Positions 1 to 9,474 of a DNA stretch of 64,000 nucleotides are shown in pieces. A program made the translations under genes and the position numbers. The DNA lies in the NCBI RefSeq assembly GCF_014202765.1, contig NZ_JACHHN010000001.1, positions 146,118-210,117 on the forward strand, read 5' to 3'. The DNA comes from Silvimonas terrae. GTDB lineage: Bacteria > Pseudomonadota > Gammaproteobacteria > Burkholderiales > Chitinibacteraceae. Each line of letters opens with the position of its first letter. Within the stretch, counting starts at the first letter, position 1. The notes beneath the pieces were generated by a model. That model was not told the origin of the DNA. It saw nothing but the letters and a program-made list of their open reading frames with translations, and made no database searches.

Positions 1-313
1 CTCCATCCGGGCTACGGCGCTGAAACGCGCAGTTTCATGGCCGGTGAATGGCCGCAGCCAGGTAGCCCGGATGAAGCGCAGCGAGAATCCGGGGTGGCGA
101 TGCTTCAACGTGCTAGTTCGGTATCACGACCCCGGATTCCCGGCTCTGCCTCCATCCGGGCTACGGCGCTGAAACGCGCAGTTTCATGGCCGGTGAATGG
201 CCGCAGCCAGGTAGCCCGGATGAAGCGCAGCGAGAATCCGGGGTGACCATGCTTCAACGTGCTAGTTCGGTATCGCGACCCCGGATTCCCGGCTTTGCCT
301 CCATCCGGACTAC
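1..313. repeat. Tandem array of GTAGCCCGG palindromic units, 149-bp period
   Basis: Two full fold-back units are visible (62-164 and 211-313), each opening with GTAGCCCGGATG and closing with the complement CATCCGGGCTAC (CATCCGGACTAC in the second). The tail of a third unit occupies 1-15. The units, including a linker with its own short hairpin, repeat every 149 bp. The same family recurs at 10566, 41795 and 58136. Open frames across it encode no plausible protein. From 314 to the next gene at 532 I see no gene or clear promoter. Confidence 0.9.
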
Positions 314-531
314 GTCGCTGTTGATTTCAGACAGGTGGGTGTATCAAGGCGGGGTCACCCCGGGTTCGAGTCGCAAGGTGATTCAAACCTCGAATCAGGG
401 CGAAACCGGTTTTGTTGGTCTAGAGTAAATCTGCCCGCCAACCGGGCGAAACCACGTCGAATCTGATCCCTGCGCACCGGGTTTCCGGGGCAATCACACA
501 AGGCTAGCGGTGCTGCTTGTCTGGAGGGCCT

Positions 532-2193
532 GTGAGCCTGATCCTGATCATTGATCCTCAGCCATTGCTCCGCCAGGCCTTACGAACCCTGCTCACCACA
601 GCGGGGCACGAGGTGGTGGCGGAAGCGGACAACAGCCGTGACGCCCTGACGCAGTGTCGCCAGCAGAAACCCGCCCTTGTTATTCTGGAATTGAGCCTGC
701 CCGGCGTGGGTGGCCTGGAGGTCATCCAGCGGCTGAAGAAACAGCAAGACGGGCTGAAAATCCTCGTTTACTCCGAACAGCACGCAGAGCATTTCGCGGC
801 GCGCAGCCTTGCCGCCGGGGCCAGTGGCTTCGTCAGCAAGTTTGATGCGGTAGATACACTGCGTACGGCCGTGGAGATGGTGTTGCACGGCAAGACCTGG
901 TTTACCCATGAGGTGTTTGAATCCCCCCGTGAAGATGAACTGGGCCAGCTTTCCCCGCGTGAATTGATGGTGTTGCAGTTGCTGACGCGCGGCATGTCCA
1001 ACAATGAAGTCGCGGAACAGTTGGCGCTGAGCTTCAAAACAGTCAGTACCTACAAAACCCGCTTGCTGACCAAGTTGCACGCCGCCTCGCTCGTTGAACT
1101 GGTCGAAATCGCGCAGCGCAACGGGCTGAATCTGCACGCCGACGGAGCGGTTGAAATGATGCGGGTGGATGCCGCCACGCAGCGTGAGTTGCACATGCTG
1201 CGAACCATGATCGAAAACGCGCCGATCCCCATGTTTGTGCGCGATGTCGAAGGCCGGATTCTGCTGGCCAACCGCAGCCTGCTGGACTTTCACCATATCT
1301 CGAACGACCAGGCCTATATGAAGCGGATCGGTGAGTCCGAGTGGCTTACTCCTGAACGCCGGGCGCTGCTTCAGCAGCGTTACAACGAAGCGGTGGTGAT
1401 CGGGTCGTCGTTCGTCACCGACTTTTTGATTGAGTCCTCCGGGGTTCCGATCTCGGTGCGCGGCTGGTTTGTGCCGTTTCGCGGGGAAGACGGTCGCATC
1501 ATGGGCGTGGTCGGCGGGTTCATTGATCAATCCACGCAAGACGACATGCTCAAACGCCTGCGCGATGCCAAAGAGCAGGCCGCCGCAGAGAGCCACCAAA
1601 AGAGTGCCTTGTTGATCAATCTAAGCCGGGCGATCCGCTTGTCCTTGCAAGACATTGATCAGCACCTTGGCATCGCGAATGCCGCCAGCGGTGATGTCGC
1701 ACAAGAGGCGCTTCTCCACGCGGGCGAGACCAATCAGATGCTCATGAACACGCTGGATGAACTGCTGCTTTATGACGTCAGTGCCGTGGTGCTGCAGCCG
1801 ACCACGGTCGATGTCGCGCAACTCACCCGATCCGTGATCGACGCGCGACCGGGTGATAGCACACCGCCGGTGTTTGACCCGTCTGCGGTGACGCAGCCCC
1901 AGGTCTGGGTGGATTCCCGCCGTTATGGTCAGATCGTGGCGGGCTTGCTGGCGGGTATCGACGGTGGAACGATCAAGCTGGCAACTCTTACCCAGGCCAG
2001 CGGAATGGTGACGGTACGGTTGCAACTGGATGCGGCTGACGTCATTCCCGGAACGACGGAAGTCTCTGCCCGCCGCACCCTTGGCCTTGCCATCTGCAGG
2101 GCGGTGGTGGGCTTGATGAAGGGCCAGTTCACGCAGATTGGGCGACGGATTGAAATTGAGTTGCAGTTGCCGGCGGCATTGGGCCACGCCTGA
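532..2193 (+). CDS. BvgA-like receiver/LuxR regulator fused to PAS and degenerate histidine-kinase domains
   Basis: About 553 residues. I prefer the GTG at 532, preceded by GGAGGG (523-528), over the TTG at 517. The order is: receiver domain (about 1-120), LuxR-type helix-turn-helix (about 140-205, closely BvgA-like, with SPREL and KTVSTYKTRLL), PAS domain (about 225-345), then a HisKA-like helix and a weak HATPase-like region. The usual phospho-acceptor Asp is Glu (E53, in ILELSLPG). The second acidic-pocket residue is Pro (D8-P9), while S81 and K103 remain. The kinase H-box reads NLSRAIR, with Arg (R366) where His belongs. The protein is therefore unlikely to take part in a normal phosphorelay; the Glu may mimic phosphorylation (inference). 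The autotransporter gene follows 128 bp downstream on the same strand and may be its target. Confidence 0.85.
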   Translation: MSLILIIDPQPLLRQALRTLLTTAGHEVVAEADNSRDALTQCRQQKPALVILELSLPGVGGLEVIQRLKKQQDGLKILVYSEQHAEHFAARSLAAGASGFVSKFDAVDTLRTAVEMVLHGKTWFTHEVFESPREDELGQLSPRELMVLQLLTRGMSNNEVAEQLALSFKTVSTYKTRLLTKLHAASLVELVEIAQRNGLNLHADGAVEMMRVDAATQRELHMLRTMIENAPIPMFVRDVEGRILLANRSLLDFHHISNDQAYMKRIGESEWLTPERRALLQQRYNEAVVIGSSFVTDFLIESSGVPISVRGWFVPFRGEDGRIMGVVGGFIDQSTQDDMLKRLRDAKEQAAAESHQKSALLINLSRAIRLSLQDIDQHLGIANAASGDVAQEALLHAGETNQMLMNTLDELLLYDVSAVVLQPTTVDVAQLTRSVIDARPGDSTPPVFDPSAVTQPQVWVDSRRYGQIVAGLLAGIDGGTIKLATLTQASGMVTVRLQLDAADVIPGTTEVSARRTLGLAICRAVVGLMKGQFTQIGRRIEIELQLPAALGHA

Positions 2194-2321
2194 GCCCAGA
2201 CCGATGTGAACAGTCCGGCAAGGCGCGGCAAACTCCTATAGCGACCTCGGAACACTCGGATATTTCTGAGTTCAGGCACGGCACAGACTGCCCAGCATCA
2301 TCATTTGCTGGACTTGCCGTC

Positions 2322-5300
2322 ATGAACCGCTTTTTTCGCACGATCTGGAATGCCACTCACAATGCCTGGGTTGCCGTAGCCGAAAATGCCAGTGCACACG
2401 GCAAGCCGGCCAAACAAGCCGCAGTGGGCGAACATCTGCACTTGCCGCGCGGCGTATGGGCGATGGGCTACGGGCTGGTGCTGGCGCTGGCCAGCGCAGA
2501 TGCCCTGGCCGTGGCTACGGTCGAACTGACTGACGGCGATAGCAAAACCATCATGGGTGGCTACAAGGACCAGGCCAAAGCCGGTGGCGCCGCGCCGGAT
2601 GCCACGCAAGTAGTCGAAAACTATCTGTTTACTGGCGGCACGCTGGATGTGACCGGTGGGTACTACCGCGCCACCGGTAAATTCACGGTGGCAGAAGGGC
2701 AATACGGCAAGATCACCGGCGGCAGCGGCACGGGGCTGCCTTCGTATTTTCCGACCCTGCCGGCACTGGATGTCGCACCCTCAAAATCCGGTGCCATGTT
2801 CTTGCTGTATGACCCCAGAGAACCCGGCGGCCAGTTGGTGCTGGAAAAAAACGCCACGCTGGAAATCGCCTTCAATTATGAAGGCCGCAACTATGTCGCG
2901 ATCACCAACAACGGCAACTTTGATTACAACTACACGCCGGTGGTGTTTGGTGAAAACAGCCATATCAAACTGACTGGCGGGACGTTCCGCTACGACCCAT
3001 ATCGCCATGACACGGATGTCAAACTGTCCAATTTCATCTTCAACGGCGGCTGGCTGTCGACTCGCGGCGGCGACGATATTATCACCGCCGATGAAAACAA
3101 CCAGGCCATCGGCAAGATTGAAATGGGCATGGGCTCGGACACCTTCATCATCCCCGAAGGTGTTTCGATTACCGCACTGCGGATCAATGGCCAGCCCGTC
3201 AGCGAAGTGCGCATGTACGAATTTGCCGATACCCAGGACAAAGGCACGGGCGCTCTGACCGGCAATATGGCGGAAGGCACCGGCCAGAACCCCAGCGATA
3301 CGGTGCAAATCCGCGCCAATGCGTCGTCAACCGACATCGTCTACAACTTTGGCTACTACAACGATGTCATGACCCTGGCCGACGGGGCGCAACTTATTGG
3401 CGGCAAGGTCAGCATGGGTAACGGCCCGGACACGTTCACCGCCACGGCCGCAACGCTGGATGGCGTATCAATCAAGCTGGATGACGGCGACGACACGCTG
3501 AACCTGACCGGCACCACGCTGCAAGGCGGCGTGGCTATGGATCTGGGCAATGGCAATGACACGGCCAATTTGCGCGATCTCTCGCTGAATCTGGCCAACG
3601 CATCCAGCCTGCTGCTGGGGGCCGGCAACGACACCGCCAATCTCACCAACGTGCGCATTTCCGGCAGCGCCGGGGCCGATTCGATCACCTTTGGCGCGGG
3701 GGCCGACACCCTGAACCTCACCCGCGTCAACGTGGATCAGGCCAGCATCGGCATGACCAGTGGCGCCAATATGGTCAACGTGCTGGCGGATGCCAGCGGT
3801 GGCACCACCGTGGTGACCGACAGCCTGAACTTCACCAGTGCCGACAAGCTCAGCACGCTGCGCGTTCAGGATGGCGCCACCCTGGCGCTGGATGACGCCA
3901 GCGTGGGCTTTGCCGGGAAAATCCAGATCAACGCGGGCGGCACGCTGGCCGGCACTGGCGCGGTGACTTCGACCAACGGGGTCGTGCTGGATGGCACCTT
4001 GCAGGTGGGCGACGGCGCGAGCGATGGCGCGCTCAGCGTGAGCGATAGCGGCCGCATCGACGCCAACAACGGCGCACTGATCACCGGCAGCGGCACATTG
4101 TCCTCCAGCGGCATCACGCTCAATGGGGGCGTCAATGCCAGCATCGCAGCGAGCCGTGCGCTGGTTTACAACGACGGGCTGGCAGGCAGCGGCAGCTTGC
4201 ACAAGGCGGGAGCAGGCACGCTCGCACTGGGCGCAGCCAACAGCTACAGCGGTGGCAGCAACGTGGATGCCGGCACCTTGCGGCTCACCCACCAGAATGC
4301 CGCTGGCACCGGCGCGGTGGCGCTGGCCGGCAACGGCACCGTTGCGCTGGATTTCTCCGGCACCAACGGTCTCTACGACGCCGACTTTGCCAACAACCTC
4401 ACTGGCAGCGGCAATGCGGTGGTCAGCGGGCACGATATCAATATTGCTGGCGACAACAGCGCGTTTGCCGGTCAATGGCAGATCAACAACGCGGCCAGCA
4501 TGCAGGTGCGCGCGAGTCTGCAGCACCTGGGCACGGCCGGTATTGCGCTGGATGGCACGCTGAATGTGGCGCCCACAAACAGCGGTTTTACCCTGAACAA
4601 CAATTTGACGGGTCAGGGAACCATCGTCGCAAAAATGGGCACGGGTCACGACGCGTTCAATTTTGGCGCTAACACCGGTAACGCCTTCGCGGGCACGCTG
4701 GATATGGGCCAGGGCACCCTGGCACTGCAAGACGACAACACCAGGGCGCTGACCAACGCCACCTTGCTGGTCGATCAGGGCAGTGTGGTGACGGTAGGCG
4801 ACGGCGAACAAACCATTGGCCGGCTCACCTTTAACGGCGGGACCACCATTTTCAACGCCACGGTACCCGACGCCACGGTGGCCCAGAGCACCATCAACAC
4901 CACGCATCTGGATGCAAGCGGTACCGGCACGGTGGGCATCACGGTGCCAGTCCCCTACGCACCCAGCCCGATTGATACGCCCGAGACCACCAATCTGCTG
5001 CAACAGGATGACGGCGAGATCGGCGTGCAACTGGTCAAGGCCACGACCGTCAACGGTTACGGCGGTGCGCTCACGCTACAAGACCAGAACGGCAATGGGG
5101 TGGGCGGCAGCCAAATGCTGGAGATCGCCCAACAGGATCAGATTGTCGCCCTGGGAACCTACGGCTACCGGTTGACCACCGAGCCCGGCGACGGGCTTTA
5201 CGTCAACTACGGCCTGACCCAACTGGATCTGCAACAAGGCCAGACCCTGACGCTGGCACAAAACACCGGGGCGACCGGGGCAGCGGCGGATATGTCCGCG

Positions 5301-7676
5301 CAGATCATCGGCGCCGGCAATCTGGCGATCAATGCCAGAGACAGCGTTGTTTCGCTGTCCAACGCCAACAATCGCTATGAAGGTGAAACCTCGGTGCAAA
5401 GCGGCACGCTCCGGCTCGAAGCCAACCATGCGCTGGGCCAGACCCGCCAGTTGAATATGGCGGATGCGACCAGGACTGATCTCAATGGCACAAGCCAGAC
5501 GATTGGCGCGCTGCAGGGTGCGGCGGGGTCGACGCTGGATTTCAACGGCGGGGCACTGGGCATCGATCACGGTGGCACCTCGCAAGGCGCGTTGACGGGG
5601 GCGGGTGAGTTGCGGGCATGGGGCGGCACGCTGGATGTGCACGGCGCCAACCCGGGCCTGGCGGTCAGCACCCATATTGCCGATGGCGCTACGGTACGGC
5701 TGGATCATGTACAAGGCCTGGGCAGCGGCAAGATCAGCGACCTTGGCACGCTGCAACTCACGGGCGCCACCGGCGATCTGGTCAATATGCTGGATGGCAC
5801 CGGTGCGGTCAGTCTGACCAATGCGGCGGATGTCACCCTGGCGGCCAACAACCGTGTTTTCTCTGGCCAGTTTGCGACGGCCACGGGCACGCAACTGACG
5901 GCCTCCAGCGCCGACAATCTGGGCACTGCCCGCGTGAGTAACAGCGGTACGCTCAACCTGAATGTGAATCAGGACTGGGCGCTGGCCAACGCCGTGGAAG
6001 GCGCGGGCACGGTGGTCAAGAATGGCCCGGCGACGCTGTCCGTGAACACCGCGCAAGCCTGGAGCGGTAACACCGAGGTCAACGGCGGGACGTTGTTTGT
6101 CGGCAGTGCGGGCCAACTGGCCAGTGCCAACGTCAATGTCGCCCCGGTCGCCAGGCTGGGTGGTTACGGCACGGTGCAAGGCACAGTGAACAACCAGGGT
6201 GGCGTCCTGGTCGGCAGCGCCGCGCAAGCGGGTGGTCCGGTCGGTGCGTTCAACATCGGTGGCGATCTGCACAACGCCGGCACCGTGACACTGGCCGGCG
6301 CCAATGCCCAACCCGGCAATACCCTGAAAATTGCCGGTAACTACGTCGGTCAACCCGGCAGCACGCTGATTTTCAGTACGACGCTGGGTGACGATCATTC
6401 CATCACTGACCGCATGGAAGTCACCGGGAACACTTCGGGCAGCAGCCACGTTGCGGTCAAAAACGCCAACGGCGCCGGCGCGCTGACCCACCGCGGGATT
6501 GAACTGATCCGGGTGGACGGCCAGTCTGACGGGCAATTTGCGCTACAAGGCCGTGCGGTGGGCGGCGCCTATGAATACAAGCTCATCCAGGGTTCTGATG
6601 ACGCTGCGGATGGCAACTGGTATTTGCGCTCGCAAAAAGATGCAACCGAGGATGGGGGCGCTAACCGGCCAACTGATCCCGGGCCATCCGATCGATCTGC
6701 GGTCGTCGATCAGGCTTTTACCACACCGGTTTTTCGTCCGGAGCCGGGGGCCTACCTGGCCAACCAGTCGGCCGTCAAAGGCTGGCAAATGCAGACCCTG
6801 CGTGATCGGGTCGGTGAATCGTACTTTGACCAGAACACCGCCGCGCCTCGTGGTGCGTGGGCCCGGGTGACGGGTGATCGCACCGACAGCAAGGCCGGTC
6901 AGGGTGAACTGAGCCAAACCGGTTCACGGTATTTGCTGCAGGTGGGGAGCGAACTTGCGCGCTGGGACAGGGAGAACGGCCAGCGGGCGCACCTTGGTGC
7001 CATGGTCAGTGCCGGTACCGCTGCAACCGACGTCAGCGCGGATGGCAACCAGGCCCGCGCCCGGGGCGAAGTAAGCGGCGTCAGCGTCGGCGTGTATGGC
7101 ACCTGGTTTGGCAACGCGGCAGAGCACAAGGGGCCGTATGTGGATACCTGGCTGCAATATGGTCACTTTGATAACAAAGTCAGCGCCGATGCCTATGCCA
7201 CGCAGTCATACCTGTCCAGGGCGTTGTCTGCTTCGGTGGAGGCCGGGTACGACCTGCCTGTGCACGAAGGGGAGGGCCAGCAAGTGGTGGCGACACCGCA
7301 AGCGCAACTGGTCTACACCCACTACCGCGCCGGCAACGTCGTGGATGCCGCAGGCACCCGCATCAGCGCTCAGAACAGTGGTCAGCTTGATACCCGGCTG
7401 GGTGTGCGGATTTATCAACGGCACACCGTGGATGACGGCAGCAACCGCGTGCAGCCGTTTGTGGAAGCCAACTGGTTGCATGGCAATCATGCCGACACCG
7501 TGAGCTTTGATGGCCAGACCATCACCACCGACACGCCTGCCAGCCGGGGTGAACTGAAAGCGGGTCTGGAAGCCCGTCTGGATCGGGATACGACCGCCTG
7601 GGCACAAGGCCATGGCCAATGGGCTACCGACTTCAGCAGCTACGGCGCGCTTGGTGGTCTGAAAATCCGTTGGTAA
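2322..7676 (+). CDS. AIDA-type autotransporter adhesin
   Basis: A 1784-residue type Va secreted surface protein. The N-terminus is an extended signal peptide region (MNRFFRTIWNATHNAWVAVAE), followed by a hydrophobic core ending near ADALA (about residue 64). The passenger is repetitive and rich in Gly, Asn, Thr and Asp. At about residues 250-470 it carries several G-x-G-x-D-T repeats resembling RTX nonapeptides. Later it has autotransporter-associated beta-strand repeats (SYSGGSNVDAGTLRL, AWSGNTEVNGGTLFV). A linker (AYLANQSAVKGW, about 1477) leads to the C-terminal beta-barrel (about 1510-1784), which ends in Trp as is common for outer-membrane proteins. No strong ribosome site is visible before the ATG. 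Adhesin is the family-level expectation; the ligand is unknown. Confidence 0.93.
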   Translation: MNRFFRTIWNATHNAWVAVAENASAHGKPAKQAAVGEHLHLPRGVWAMGYGLVLALASADALAVATVELTDGDSKTIMGGYKDQAKAGGAAPDATQVVENYLFTGGTLDVTGGYYRATGKFTVAEGQYGKITGGSGTGLPSYFPTLPALDVAPSKSGAMFLLYDPREPGGQLVLEKNATLEIAFNYEGRNYVAITNNGNFDYNYTPVVFGENSHIKLTGGTFRYDPYRHDTDVKLSNFIFNGGWLSTRGGDDIITADENNQAIGKIEMGMGSDTFIIPEGVSITALRINGQPVSEVRMYEFADTQDKGTGALTGNMAEGTGQNPSDTVQIRANASSTDIVYNFGYYNDVMTLADGAQLIGGKVSMGNGPDTFTATAATLDGVSIKLDDGDDTLNLTGTTLQGGVAMDLGNGNDTANLRDLSLNLANASSLLLGAGNDTANLTNVRISGSAGADSITFGAGADTLNLTRVNVDQASIGMTSGANMVNVLADASGGTTVVTDSLNFTSADKLSTLRVQDGATLALDDASVGFAGKIQINAGGTLAGTGAVTSTNGVVLDGTLQVGDGASDGALSVSDSGRIDANNGALITGSGTLSSSGITLNGGVNASIAASRALVYNDGLAGSGSLHKAGAGTLALGAANSYSGGSNVDAGTLRLTHQNAAGTGAVALAGNGTVALDFSGTNGLYDADFANNLTGSGNAVVSGHDINIAGDNSAFAGQWQINNAASMQVRASLQHLGTAGIALDGTLNVAPTNSGFTLNNNLTGQGTIVAKMGTGHDAFNFGANTGNAFAGTLDMGQGTLALQDDNTRALTNATLLVDQGSVVTVGDGEQTIGRLTFNGGTTIFNATVPDATVAQSTINTTHLDASGTGTVGITVPVPYAPSPIDTPETTNLLQQDDGEIGVQLVKATTVNGYGGALTLQDQNGNGVGGSQMLEIAQQDQIVALGTYGYRLTTEPGDGLYVNYGLTQLDLQQGQTLTLAQNTGATGAAADMSAQIIGAGNLAINARDSVVSLSNANNRYEGETSVQSGTLRLEANHALGQTRQLNMADATRTDLNGTSQTIGALQGAAGSTLDFNGGALGIDHGGTSQGALTGAGELRAWGGTLDVHGANPGLAVSTHIADGATVRLDHVQGLGSGKISDLGTLQLTGATGDLVNMLDGTGAVSLTNAADVTLAANNRVFSGQFATATGTQLTASSADNLGTARVSNSGTLNLNVNQDWALANAVEGAGTVVKNGPATLSVNTAQAWSGNTEVNGGTLFVGSAGQLASANVNVAPVARLGGYGTVQGTVNNQGGVLVGSAAQAGGPVGAFNIGGDLHNAGTVTLAGANAQPGNTLKIAGNYVGQPGSTLIFSTTLGDDHSITDRMEVTGNTSGSSHVAVKNANGAGALTHRGIELIRVDGQSDGQFALQGRAVGGAYEYKLIQGSDDAADGNWYLRSQKDATEDGGANRPTDPGPSDRSAVVDQAFTTPVFRPEPGAYLANQSAVKGWQMQTLRDRVGESYFDQNTAAPRGAWARVTGDRTDSKAGQGELSQTGSRYLLQVGSELARWDRENGQRAHLGAMVSAGTAATDVSADGNQARARGEVSGVSVGVYGTWFGNAAEHKGPYVDTWLQYGHFDNKVSADAYATQSYLSRALSASVEAGYDLPVHEGEGQQVVATPQAQLVYTHYRAGNVVDAAGTRISAQNSGQLDTRLGVRIYQRHTVDDGSNRVQPFVEANWLHGNHADTVSFDGQTITTDTPASRGELKAGLEARLDRDTTAWAQGHGQWATDFSSYGALGGLKIRW

Positions 7677-7745
7677 CGCCGGCCATCATGGTGGATCAAT
7701 CACTCCGCCGTGATGCCCCCGCACGCACGAAAAAAGAGGTTCGCA

Positions 7746-7967
7746 ATGAGAAAATGTTTTGAATGTCTGGCCGCCAGCGTCTCGGTCATGAATAACTGTC
7801 TGGTTAACGTTGAAGTGGTCGCCAAAGACAATGCGCCAGACTTATGGGCTGTATCCTGGGTGTGTCAGCACGGCGTGGTCTCCCTGACGACCGAGATCGC
7901 GGGTGACTACAAAGCGGCGCAGGACCACGCGGCGTTGCTCCGGCGTCGTCGGCAACGGTTGCAATGA
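7746..7967 (+). CDS. Small hypothetical protein
   Basis: 73 residues from the ATG at 7746, preceded by AAGAGGT; an upstream in-frame ATG at 7710 is less well placed. The protein is Cys-containing (CFECLAASVSVMNNC) with an Arg-rich C-terminus (LLRRRRQRL). It has no signal peptide or membrane segment, and I do not recognise the family. It lies 69 bp after the autotransporter stop and could be co-transcribed with it. Confidence 0.45.
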   Translation: MRKCFECLAASVSVMNNCLVNVEVVAKDNAPDLWAVSWVCQHGVVSLTTEIAGDYKAAQDHAALLRRRRQRLQ

Positions 7968-8124
7968 CAGCGCGGGTGCCGGTGGTCCGCCGGGCACTGC
8001 AACGCACCATGAATTTTATTTGACTTGGGCAATCATGTCTGTCAGCTTGATTGCAAATTACAAACAGCTCAGTCACGTCGGCTTGGTGGGGGTGATCATG
8101 ACGTTGCAGGAGGGGGTGACATTG

Positions 8125-8370
8125 ATGGATGAAATCACGCGAATCAACCTGGAGCATGCTGAAAAGGCGTTGATTGCAACTTCAATTGCATTTCGTGAAG
8201 CCAAAGATCGAGTGCAGCTTGGAGAAGCGACGGACGATGAAGTATGGCCGTTGTTTGATGCCCGCAAGCTGGCCTATGCCAAATGGCGGGCAATTGCAGA
8301 CCCCCTGGTGGCACAAGGCGTTCCGCTTTCGGCGGAAGTGCTGAAAATACTGCAAGAACATCGTCGGTAG
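8125..8370 (+). CDS. Small hypothetical protein
   Basis: 81 residues from the ATG at 8125, chosen because a strong purine tract (AGGAGGGGG, 8108-8116) lies 8 bases upstream. The frame is open further upstream, but that part reads as low-complexity shadow. The protein is highly charged and mostly helical (EITRINLEHAEKALIATS, then KLAYAKWRAIADPL), with no signal peptide. I do not recognise the family. Confidence 0.6.
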   Translation: MDEITRINLEHAEKALIATSIAFREAKDRVQLGEATDDEVWPLFDARKLAYAKWRAIADPLVAQGVPLSAEVLKILQEHRR

Positions 8371-8476
8371 GTGTGGGTGGGTTTGTCTTTTCAGTATGCC
8401 TAGCACCTTGGAAAACACGTCAATCAGCGCTCCCGCTGGCAAAGCGAACAACGCACCACGCGCCGGTGTTGCGTTG

Positions 8477-9208
8477 TTATGGCTCGGTCAGGGCGAGCAG
8501 GATATCGGCATACCAGGTGACATTGAGCCCCAGCTTTTCGTCCTCGACCAGATCGCGTGAGCCGACGTCAATGCGGGACGAATGCACGCCCAGCAGTAAC
8601 CAGGGAAAATCATCATCGGGCAACGCATTGCCGGTGACACGCAGCACCACCGGTGCGCCACTGGTGCCCCGGTGGGTGCGGCCGTCGGTCAAAAAATAGC
8701 CTTTGCCCTGAAAACGCAGCCCGAACGCGGAGGCGATGATGGCATGCCGTACCACCGGCATATGGTGCAAGGTATCGTGAAAACCGAGAGGAAACCCCAC
8801 CACCAGCACAGAACTGCCCACGGTGATCTGGTTTTGCAGGTTAAACAGATGCGCTGGCGTGAAAGCGCGGTAGATCATTCCGGCAGGCAGTGCCGCTTGT
8901 TCCAGCTCAATCACCGCCACATCCACTTCGCCCGCTGAATCCGTCCCCTGGCGCCAGATGGCAACGCCGTTGCGGTACAGCGGAATAGAAAACCCCGTGG
9001 ATCGGGTCAGGTTGACCGGGTCAGTATGCAGCTCGATTTCAATCCGGTCGGGAAAGTGGCTGCTGGGCTCATCAATCACGACGTGGCGGCTGGTCACCAG
9101 ATACAAGCGTCCACCGCGTGCAAAGAAAAAACCGCTCGCATTGGTCAGCGGCAACTGCTGTTGAAAGGTGTTCAGCCGTGCCGCTGCAAGCAATAACGAA
9201 TCCGTCAT
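8477..9208 (-). CDS. Trypsin-like serine peptidase domain protein
   Basis: 243 residues. The start at 9208 follows a GGAGGT seven bases upstream; the longer frame to 9256 lacks such a site. A chymotrypsin-fold triad is visible in order: His in VTSRHVV, Asp in EVDVAVIEL, Ser in HRGTSGAPVV. A small N-terminal stretch (NASGFFFARGGRLYLVTS) forms the first strands. There is no signal peptide, so it is probably cytoplasmic or exported by another route. Family members are often stress- or defence-linked stand-alone proteases (family knowledge); its substrate is unknown. It is divergent from the lipoprotein pair. Confidence 0.8.
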   Translation of the reverse strand: MTDSLLLAAARLNTFQQQLPLTNASGFFFARGGRLYLVTSRHVVIDEPSSHFPDRIEIELHTDPVNLTRSTGFSIPLYRNGVAIWRQGTDSAGEVDVAVIELEQAALPAGMIYRAFTPAHLFNLQNQITVGSSVLVVGFPLGFHDTLHHMPVVRHAIIASAFGLRFQGKGYFLTDGRTHRGTSGAPVVLRVTGNALPDDDFPWLLLGVHSSRIDVGSRDLVEDEKLGLNVTWYADILLALTEP

Positions 9209-9474
9209 GAGGGATACCTCCGCAAAGCACCAGACTAATCTGTTCTGGCCCGGCACGATATCGCTGACGTGAGCAGCACGCCGTCGCCCGGAACGTGATC
9301 ATGCTGCGTGTACCGTCGCACAGAAGAGTATGAAGACGACGCGCGCACGTGGGTCTTTCCCTCTCTACCGGAAAAAAACCGGCCCGCGCGCTATGCGCCG
9401 CGATTGGGAGGCGTCTGATATATCGAGTAAGCCTGAGACCGCATACTTTGCGGTTTTTCCCTTTGGCTACCGAC

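Noticed and set aside
355-400. tRNA gene
   Set aside because: GGTTCGAGTC at about 362 resembles a T-arm, but the flanking bases do not pair as a T-stem, and no acceptor or anticodon stem or CCA end can be formed.
37-428. Two overlapping short frames with the same N-terminus
   Set aside because: They are created by the 149-bp tandem repeat and read through palindromic DNA.
580-1599. 339-codon open frame on the minus strand
   Set aside because: It lies wholly opposite the regulator gene, has no ribosome site and a His/Gln/Arg-rich composition typical of antisense shadow in high-G+C genes.
3468-5030. 520-codon open frame opposite the autotransporter
   Set aside because: Shadow of the repetitive Gly/Asn/Thr passenger; no start signals and no domain.
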